NCBI GenBank assembly: GCA_029582165.1
Contig: CM055877.1
Span: forward strand, 43,783,249 to 43,847,248
Direction: 5' to 3'
DNA from: Portulaca oleracea
Lineage: Eukaryota; Streptophyta; Magnoliopsida; Caryophyllales; Portulacaceae
DNA: 64,000 nucleotides
The position numbers and the translations under genes were made by a program. Numbering within the stretch: the first letter of the stretch is position 1; every line of letters begins with the position of its first letter. Positions 57,275 through 64,000 of this stretch are shown here, piece after piece. Under the pieces are notes generated by a model, which saw only the letters and a list, made by a program, of their open reading frames with translations, searched no databases and was not told the origin of the DNA.

Positions 57275-59708
57275 TATTATTATTATTTCTTTTACTAAAT
57301 CTTGTAATTTGGGTAATTAAGGGTGTAAATTATTTAATTGTTATTTGTAATTAAATTTGTTTTTGGTTGTAATATTTACTTGTAAATTTGTCTAAAGTAT
57401 TATGTGTAATCTTTATGTTCTAATTTGGTGTATTAGGGTTGTAATAGTTGTAGTGAAATTATTAATATTCGATTGTAGGATGTACTTTTGTTTTTCTAGT
57501 GAATCATGTTAGGGTTTTAGATAACACTATTATTGTATGCACGAATTAAAACGTCTAATTATCTAGAGTAATTCTTGTTTGTTAGTAAGTAGTCATACGT
57601 TCTTGTTAATTCTTTTAGGTGTTTAATATCATGTGTAATCTTGCTCAATAAGTTTAGAACGATTAAATTAGTAAAGTACAAATTCTTGCTTATTAGTTTA
57701 ATTAATTTATGATTCTTGATTTAATCTTGTTTAAAGCAATTGGTTGTTGGGATTCTTGATTAGTAATTTAAATGTTTATATGTTCTTTATAGTTATTCAC
57801 ATGTTCTTTAAGTTCTTTCTTGTTTATTGGTTAAGAAATTCATGTTTAGGTTAGTGTTAATATTTCATGCATGCTTTTAGGGTTAGTAGAAATATTAAAG
57901 TTGATTTCATGTTTTACATTTTGGTTTTGATGATAGGAGGTTTGATGTTTGGACCTTAGTTGGATTAGGTTAATTACTTTGGACTTTAGTTACTGTTTTA
58001 AGCCCAAATTAGGACCCCGGGATCGAATTGGTGGAAGTTAGAACCGAATTTGCAAATTAAATGGAAACCGGTAACGGGACAGTTTTGATGGGGTCTAAAG
58101 ATCGGGTCACCACAATTAGTGTAGTTGTCTTTTGATCAAACCCTTTGGACTAGAGTTTCCCTTAGATGTTAGCTTTCATAGGATTTTTACGGAGCGGACT
58201 TCGGAATTTTATAAGTCGAGTTATACCCCGATTACCAGACCTAGGTCAGATCTGGACAGTTTGGGAAGATGACCATTTTTGAGGATCTTAAAGCGTGTGT
58301 TGGGTCTCGAGTTAAACTTAAGAGTTTTAGTAGACATCCCGAGGTTTCCGAAAAGTCCAAAACCAGACCCATAAGATGTCGGGAAGTCAAGTTGCGACCC
58401 TTTTTGTGTGGATGTTGTAATCTGTCTTGTTATGTGAAATTGTTAATAAATGTGTTGTTGGTTGAAAAGGTTTACTTGGTGTTATTATGCGATTACTTGG
58501 AATGTGTTAGGTAATTTAAAGTGTAAATTCATGATTGATAGGAACCTATATGGTTCCTAGGGGAGGGTTTGTTAGAAGGTAGTTAATACTAACTTCGAAG
58601 GGCGCGTTTTGATTAGAATAATTATTCTATTTTAGGCCCGAGCTAATTCGCGTCGTTAGTGAGCTCAAGTGTGTTCGTTTTGCTGTGAAGTGAAGTTAAC
58701 CAGATAATGTCTATGCTCTAATCCCCACTGGGATGCTCTTTAAATGTGTTTTAATGTTTTCTAATATGTTTTGAGAATTGCATCCCGAAAGGGGACTTTA
58801 TCTGGAAATGTAACCATCTGTTTTTTTTATATTTGTTTGTAATTATTGATTTATGAATTGAGAATTGAGATGGTCTTTTATGCGCGGTTTTATTATTGGT
58901 TTTGATAACCTGGGTTGGGTTTGACTTGAGAGCTGTGAGCTGGGTTTTTGAATAAGATACTAATGATTCAAAGTGAAACATTAAGTGGGTTTCGGGGCAT
59001 AACTCGGAGTTCAGGATTTGGTATCCTGCCGGGTTATAGACCAGGAGATCAGGGCTTCTTCCCTGATATAGGATAGTTGATATTTTGATGCCTGTGGTAG
59101 GCGAATTTTGATGACTGTGGTAGGCGAATATTTTGATGCCTGTGGTAGGCGAACTTTGATGCCTGTGGTAGGCGAACTCTTGATGCCTGTGGTAGGCGAT
59201 GTTACTCTAAGGGATGTGGTATCCCACCCGCATAATAAAATATGGATTGGTTGGGTTGAGGAAAACAGTTAAGGGATTAAAGGTTTGTGAACTGGTTTGA
59301 CTTGTTCCCTCTCCCTCAAATGAATTGAAATGAACTTAACTTGTTTTTAATGTTAGGGGTAGACATTATTGAGATTTCCCCCTCATTTTTGAAATGTTTT
59401 GTTTTCAGGTGAAGATCTATATGCTAGGGACGGAAATTAGAAGTGAGGACGACATGTTTAGGAGTCGTTATATATGTTGCTTTTCTTTTCTAAGAAACTT
59501 GAAGTTAGTTTTGAGGTTTATTACTAAGTATGAGCTGTTAGTTGGTTTTGTCGTTGACAGACAGTTGTAGTTTCCTTCTCGCCTTGTATTCCTTCGGGGA
59601 TACGGCAGTGACGCCCAAATAAAGAAAAAAAAAGACTTCCGCTGAATTTTGTCTGTTAACGTTAGTTTGACTTTGACTTTTCGATAATTGAATTTCCGGG
59701 GCGTTACA
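56231..59708 (+). repeat. 3' LTR of element C
   Basis: It is 3478 bp with the same landmarks as the 5' LTR. It has a shorter TTA tract (57229-57287) and five instead of four dyad units (about 59084-59200). Confidence 0.93.
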
Positions 59709-59736
59709 ACACCTATGGATTTTACAGGTTTTTACA
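59709..59736 (-). mobile_element. element D, LTR segment 4 (LTR start)
   Basis: After the ACACC duplication the element D LTR finishes with TATGGATTTTACAGGTTTTTACA. This is a diverged form of the family 1 start seen on the minus strand. Confidence 0.7.
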
Positions 59737-59946
59737 TCATTACCTCCGTAAAAAAAGTTTCATCCTCAAAACTTAAACTTAGGCCTACCGGTTTGGTAAT
59801 TATCCTAACGGTTCCGTCCTTCCTAAAACTCGTTGTTTTACATTATTACCTCCTTAAAAGAAGTTTCGTTCTCGAAACTTAAACTCCACACCAACGGTGC
59901 TAGACGGAACTAACAGTGGCGCTACCCAAAAACTCAGGGTCTTACA
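59737..59946 (-). repeat. element D internal 3' edge: two tandem polypurine tract / LTR-head units
   Basis: Units of 106 bp (59737-59842) and 104 bp (59843-59946) each read on the minus strand as an LTR head (TGTAAAACAACGAG; TGTAAGACCCTGAG), a middle, then AGTTTCGAGAACGAAAC and GGAGGTAAT. The element is lost beyond 59946, so the rest of its body and other LTR are gone. Confidence 0.75.
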
Positions 59947-60205
59947 ACATCATAATAAATTGTTCAAACAAAACATGTAAGTGTCTGGTGAAATAAAAAT
60001 TTCTTAAAATGTTAACTAAATAAAAAATTTCATGATGCCCCTAAACTCGCTGTCTGCTCAATATTTTAAAATTCAAATATTTAGTTTTGATATATTAATA
60101 GATATAGATAATAATAATAATAATAATAATAATTATTATTACTACTATTACTATTACTATTATTATTATTGTTATTGTTATTTATTTATTTATTATTATT
60201 ATTAT
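59947..60205. other. AT-rich intergenic DNA with a (TAA)n/(TTA)n tract
   Basis: No gene is seen. A TAA run turns into a TTA run around 60135, so the tract can fold on itself. The all-Tyr/Asn frames here come from the microsatellite. Confidence 0.6.
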
Positions 60206-60353
60206 TATGCCAATATAATTACTGATAGTTGTATCAAAATAATAATTAAGCATTTATCTATTTTTTATTGGTCGTAATCACTACGATTAATATTCTTTCT
60301 CCATTCAGCGGGACCCACAAATTTTATTATTAATATTATATAGATTATTATCA

Positions 60354-60384
<31 letters not shown>

Positions 60385-60690
60385 GCCAAAATAATTACTA
60401 ATAGTTGCACCAAAATAATTGAATTCAACATTTATCTATTTTTTGATTGGTCGTAATCTCTACAATTAATCTCCTTTTTCCATTCAACGGGACCCACAAA
60501 CTTTACTGTTAATATTATATAGATTATTATTATGTCAAAATAATTGTTGATAGTTGCACCAAAATAATTGAATTTATCATTTATCTATTTTTTGATTGGT
60601 CGTAAGTTCTACAATTAATCTTATTTATTCATTCAGCGAGATCTACAAACTTTAATTTTAATATTGTATAGATTTTAATTTATTATATGA
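60206..60690. repeat. three tandem repeats of about 150-176 bp upstream of IDH
   Basis: Copies begin at 60206, 60382 and 60531 with TATGCCAATATAATTACT and variants. Each contains ATAGTTG(C/T)A(C/T)CAAAATAAT, TTTATCTATTTTTTGATTGG, CATTCAACGGGACC and ATTATATAGATTATTAT. Spacing varies because a TTA run of different length separates copies 1 and 2. Confidence 0.85.
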
Positions 60691-60888
60691 TATCAAATAT
60701 GAAATAATAAAGATAAATAAAAATGGATGTGCTTATTGGAAATGAAAAGCCTAGTCCTCCGCATCCGGGCATCGCACTAGTTTTGGTGGTTGAAAAATGT
60801 AAGTTGTAAATTTTAATAGACTACTAATACTAATACTAATACTATAGAGAAATAGACACAATACAAGCTAAGGAACACAAAAAAGGAT

Positions 60889-60896
60889 TATAAAAA
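60889..60896 (+). promoter_or_regulatory. TATA box of the IDH gene
   Basis: TATAAAAA lies about 150 bp before the start codon, followed by a strongly CT-rich leader (60915-61030), typical of a plant 5' untranslated region with transcription starting near 60920. Confidence 0.6.
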
Positions 60897-61038
60897 GTTG
60901 GTAGTGTTGTTTATTTCTTTCTATTCCTCCTCTCATTTTCAACTTTCCTCTCTCCATTCTCGTTCTTCTTCAGCAGTCGTTCGCTCGAATTTTCAACCCC
61001 TCCCTCTCTCTCTCTCCCTCTCTCTGCAAGCTCTATCA

Positions 61039-61209
61039 ATGGCGTCGCAAATCTGCCAACGAGCTCTCCGGAAAAGTTCTTTCCTCTCCTCCGCCTTCTT
61101 TGCAAACCCTAATATCCGTACCTTCTCGTCCTCCGCCAGCGATAAGATCACCGCCACCCTCTTTCCTGGGGATGGTATTGGTCCCGAGATCGCCAATTCT
61201 GTCAAACAG
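61039..61209 (+). CDS. IDH5: mitochondrial NAD-dependent isocitrate dehydrogenase, catalytic subunit, exon 1 (partial gene)
   Basis: The exon encodes 57 residues. Residues 1 to about 34 form a Ser/Arg/Ala-rich mitochondrial presequence with no acidic residue. Mature sequence follows: I-T-A-T-L-F-P-G-D-G-I-G-P-E-I-A, the conserved beginning of the isocitrate/isopropylmalate dehydrogenase fold. The T-L-F-P-G-D-G-I-G-P-E form is that of the plant catalytic subunit; regulatory subunits have a different motif here. The enzyme oxidatively decarboxylates isocitrate to 2-oxoglutarate with NAD in the citric acid cycle and works as a heteromer with regulatory subunits. The start at ATG 61039 is chosen because it opens the presequence; an in-frame ATG at 60898 lies next to the TATA box, before the expected transcript start. 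The exon ends at CAG|GTCTGT, in phase 0. Later exons are not seen, so they lie beyond the window. Confidence 0.9.
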
Positions 61210-61690
61210 GTCTGTTTCTTTGATCTCATTCAGAATTTCACTCCCTTTTTTTCTGATTCATTTATGGATCCCTTGATTTATTCTATTCTATCTTGTCTAG
61301 ATGTTCTTATTTTTCGATTCGTTATTGAGAAAATGTTTACGACGTTTTACGCGCGCGTCTTCTGCAAAATGTGTAGGAATAAGGAGATTCATGCTGTTAA
61401 AACGTTATTTGACATAAAAGAGTGTATGTACTCGGAAATGATTTTGCTGTTTGACCAGGAGAATAGCAAAGGAATTTTCTCTAGTTTCTGTAAGTGTTTG
61501 TTCTGATTGGGTGTGGAGTCTTGGCAACTTGGTCAAATTGAGAGCTTTGCTGATACAAGAAATTACACCATCTTCCTAAAATTTAGAATTAGAGCACAGT
61601 TGGAGGGACTTTTTATTTTAATTTTCTTTTATCAATAGGTGACTAGGTGTCATTAAAATGATATTATCATGAATTCTGTGTCTACCATGT

Positions 61691-61691
<1 letters not shown>

Positions 61692-61764
<73 letters not shown>
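61692..61764 (+). repeat. (AAT)n microsatellite in IDH intron 1
   Basis: It is an uninterrupted AAT run of about 24 units. Confidence 0.95.
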
Positions 61765-61766
<2 letters not shown>

Positions 61767-61822
61767 TCTCAAAAAGAGTCTCAGAATGCTAACTTAAATT
61801 CAGGATCATTCTTATTTTTTTT

Positions 61823-62232
61823 AAGGATTATTGGACGCTAATGATACCAACTTTGGGGGTATTGGAGACTAATAATACAAACTATTTTCTTGGACACTAG
61901 TAGTACCAACTATCGACTTATTTTCCTCCAACAGTACACGACCGAGTTGTTATAGTTTTAACTCATCGGAAAGATGATGTGGCTCCATGATGTGTGACAT
62001 GGAAGGAGGAGGTTGGGTAGAAAATGTTGATGTGGACACTAACATGCCTTCCATGTCACATATTATGGAGCCACATCATCTTTTCGATAAGTTAAAACCA
62101 TAACAATTCAACGGTGTACTGTTAGAGGAAAATAGGTCAATAGTTCGTACTGCTAGTGTCCAAAAAAATAGTTTGTATTATTAATATCCAATACCCCCAA
62201 AGTTGGTATTATTGATGTCCAAAAACCCTTTT
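61823..62232. mobile_element. long fold-back element (MITE-like) in IDH intron 1
   Basis: Arms of about 185 nt are near complements. Paired landmarks are ACCAACTTTGGGGGTATTGG / CCAATACCCCCAAAGTTGGT, ACAGTACAC / GTGTACTGT and ATGATGTGGCTCCAT / ATGGAGCCACATCAT. The loop is about 40 nt. There is no coding capacity. The target duplication is unclear, so the superfamily is open. Confidence 0.85.
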
Positions 62233-62608
62233 TAGGCAAACAGGGACCCGATTTCCCTTGCAATTATAGCCGAGTCATGTGAACAAATTATACTGCTTCT
62301 GAATCCTAGCTTGACCTTTCAGTTTCCAGTCTAGTCTTTAGAGTTCAATGCTATAGTTTCTACCTTCTTCCAACACCTTCCTGAAGCATTTATAATGGTC
62401 CAAACTTGCTCCAACATGCATGTTCTAGGTGTCTTTGAGTTCTGTTTACTGATTGCCATCAAGACATCAACCTTAGTACATAGCATCCTACTTTTTAAGT
62501 GTGAAGTTACTCAAATGGTCTTGAGTTGAACAGATTTACAATTGAAGTATCGTGCTCCCCCATATTTTTTTGTTATATTAGTGCCTGATTTCCATAAGAC
62601 ATACAATA

Positions 62609-62873
62609 CTCCCTATGTTCCATGTTATTTGTCTCTTAAACTATTTTTTTTGTTCCAAAATATTTGTCATTTTATAATTTCAATGACCCATTAATTACTA
62701 ATTTATCAATTTTGCCCCTTGTTAGTTACTTCTCATCCTTGTCTCACAATTATGTATGCCCATTAATTATGGGGTAATTTAGTCCTTTTATTCTGAACTA
62801 CTGTGTTTCTTTGTGCAACATTGGTTATTCTCCCAGAAGTCCCAAAGTGACTAATAATATGGAACGGAGTGAG
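62609..62873. mobile_element. Stowaway-like MITE (Tc1/mariner) in IDH intron 1
   Basis: The termini CTCCCTATGTTCC and GGAACGGAGTGAG match the Stowaway signature CTCCCTCCGTTCC with few changes. TA flanks both ends. It is 265 bp and AT-rich, with no coding. Confidence 0.88.
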
Positions 62874-64000
62874 TAATAGATAACATTTCATCGAGATTAT
62901 TAGATAACATTTGAAAAAGTAACACCTTATTAGGAATAAGAATAAGATATTGGAGTTTGATTTTATGTCAGACACTTTCCTCGTTATGTAAGTAGGTATT
63001 TGTTCATAAAGAGATTTTTCCTATCATCTGTCAGAGTTTGACTTGGTGAAAACTTGAGCCTCTTTTTGTAGAAACTCTGTTTACATCAGCTGGTTTTTTA
63101 TTTTATTATTTTTTATTGCATAGGAGTGTTTTCTATCTTTATTTTTATGTCTTCTCTCTTTTTCTTTGGTGTTTTATCAGTTATGATGGTTATTTACACT
63201 GCATTTTCTGCTGTTTTGGTTGTTGAATAGATCTCTTGATAAGGATGATACCTTGTTTGTCTCACTATGAATAAATGGATTGGACTCTTTTTTTTTTCTT
63301 TTTTTTTTTGGGGTGGGGGAGGGGGGGGGGGGATAGGGAGGGGAAGGATTTTGCACTTTGTGGTGGACATTTTGTTTTCTGCAGATCTATGGGGCCTTTT
63401 TATAGGTAGTAATTTGTTGGTGAACCCATGATTAAAAGTGTGGCTCATCTACTAAGGAATGGCTACGCCAGAAAGGTTTTGAAGTTATGCTAACTGCGCT
63501 TTTGCTTGGAATGAGATTGCCAATGTTAGGTTGTTTTTTATTTTATTTATTTTTTTGTGATGTGAATGGAAACCAAAGTCATGACCGAAACCAAATTTTG
63601 AATCCTTGCCATGAACGCTTAACGTTTTCCACCTCTTTTATTTTCATTTGTTATAAGCTCACTCATATTGTATGTTATCTTTTTTACTTAGTAAAATACG
63701 AACCTAAGAAAAGAAGAATGGGATGAAAAGGAAGCTGCCAAGCTTGTTGGGGGGTTTGACTTCCAATTTCTGGTTGATATATGATGGCTTTTAGATGCCA
63801 CTAGTCTGCCGCTTGTGCGGTTGTTTCTTGAAATCTTAGGGCTCAAGTAATGGAATGAATCTACATAACATTATTCTCTCCAATTGTACAAACATTGCTT
63901 GTACGTGTGATGCTAGGAGTACCGCTTAGGACACTTACCTTCTCACAAAGAATGCTTTCCAGATGAAACTGTCACGTATGGAGCTTACTTATATGGAGTT

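Larger units (their letters stand above)
49441..59708 (+). mobile_element. element C: non-autonomous LARD-like retrotransposon, family 1
   Basis: Two LTRs of 3475 and 3478 bp flank a 3315-bp core that has a PBS and a polypurine tract but no gag or pol. ACACC flanks both ends. The LTRs differ only by scattered substitutions and repeat-length changes, so the insertion is fairly recent. Giant LTRs around a non-coding core are the definition of a LARD. The AGTTTCGAGGACGAAAC motif before the LTR recalls Tekay-type chromoviruses, a plausible autonomous partner. Confidence 0.92.
61210..64000 (+). other. IDH intron 1 (partial)
   Basis: From the donor GTCTGTTTC to the window edge I find no coding block resembling the next part of the enzyme. 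The intron is therefore at least 2.8 kb, long for a plant. It hosts an AAT microsatellite, a long fold-back and a Stowaway MITE. From 62874 to 64000 I see only AT-rich DNA and a G-run near 63311-63332. Confidence 0.7.

Noticed and set aside
60898..61038. N-terminal extension of IDH from an upstream in-frame ATG
   Set aside because: It begins 2 bp after the TATA box, before any expected transcript start, and translates the CT-rich leader; the internal ATG gives a standard mitochondrial presequence.
63311..63332. G-run as a possible quadruplex regulatory element of IDH
   Set aside because: It is a single homopolymer-like run in the intron with nothing else to support a function.

Overview
This is nuclear DNA of a flowering plant, most likely a eudicot. 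Three things point there: plant-type LTR retrotransposons primed by initiator-Met tRNA, a CACTA transposon ending in the usual TTTCTTGTAGTG, and one host gene with plant exon/intron structure. The only host gene I recognise is at the right edge: the first exon (61039-61209) and part of intron 1 of a mitochondrial NAD-dependent isocitrate dehydrogenase catalytic subunit. Almost everything else is transposable-element DNA in various states of decay, so nearly all open reading frames are pieces of transposon genes.

Layout, left to right. 1-2326: 3' end of a CACTA element with a broken TNPA-like (Transposase_24) gene and a subterminal repeat field. 2327-4920: unassigned DNA with a palindrome cluster upstream of a TATA box, then simple repeats. 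4975-7405: three tandem long fold-back units of about 0.62 kb embedded in degenerate TTTAGGG repeats. 7441-14262: an unidentified broken reading frame and a probable giant LTR, into which a solo LTR of 'family 1' is inserted (10421-13762, target duplication TAGGG). 14263-15640: remnant of an Athila-like LTR. 15869-20826: element E (family 1, target duplication TATAT), whose 5' LTR is replaced by a fold-back of its own 3' end. 21849-22930: LINE 3' fragment. 22936-26593: 5'-truncated Ty3/gypsy element A.

27362-59946 is a nest inside one old minus-strand family 1 element, D. It received: (i) a solo LTR (28893-32155) whose middle was replaced by a 2.1 kb patch copied from nearby; (ii) a CRM-like chromovirus B (33068-48690, target duplication GAGGT), which itself contains a chimeric Athila element (34363-43098, target duplication GATAA); and (iii) element C (49441-59708, target duplication ACACC), a non-coding element with 3.48 kb LTRs around a 3.3 kb core. 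59947-60880 is a short intergenic stretch with three tandem repeats leading to the IDH promoter.

How the parts relate: 'family 1' (LTRs starting TGTAAAACCCCG and ending GGGCGTTACA) has no coding capacity in any copy here and must have been moved by proteins of an autonomous relative. Elements A and B are related chromoviruses, both inactivated, and share one nonsense codon. The order of insertion can be read from the nesting and from an unoccupied target site kept in the copied patch. All statements of family membership rest on motifs read by eye; no alignment or database search was run.
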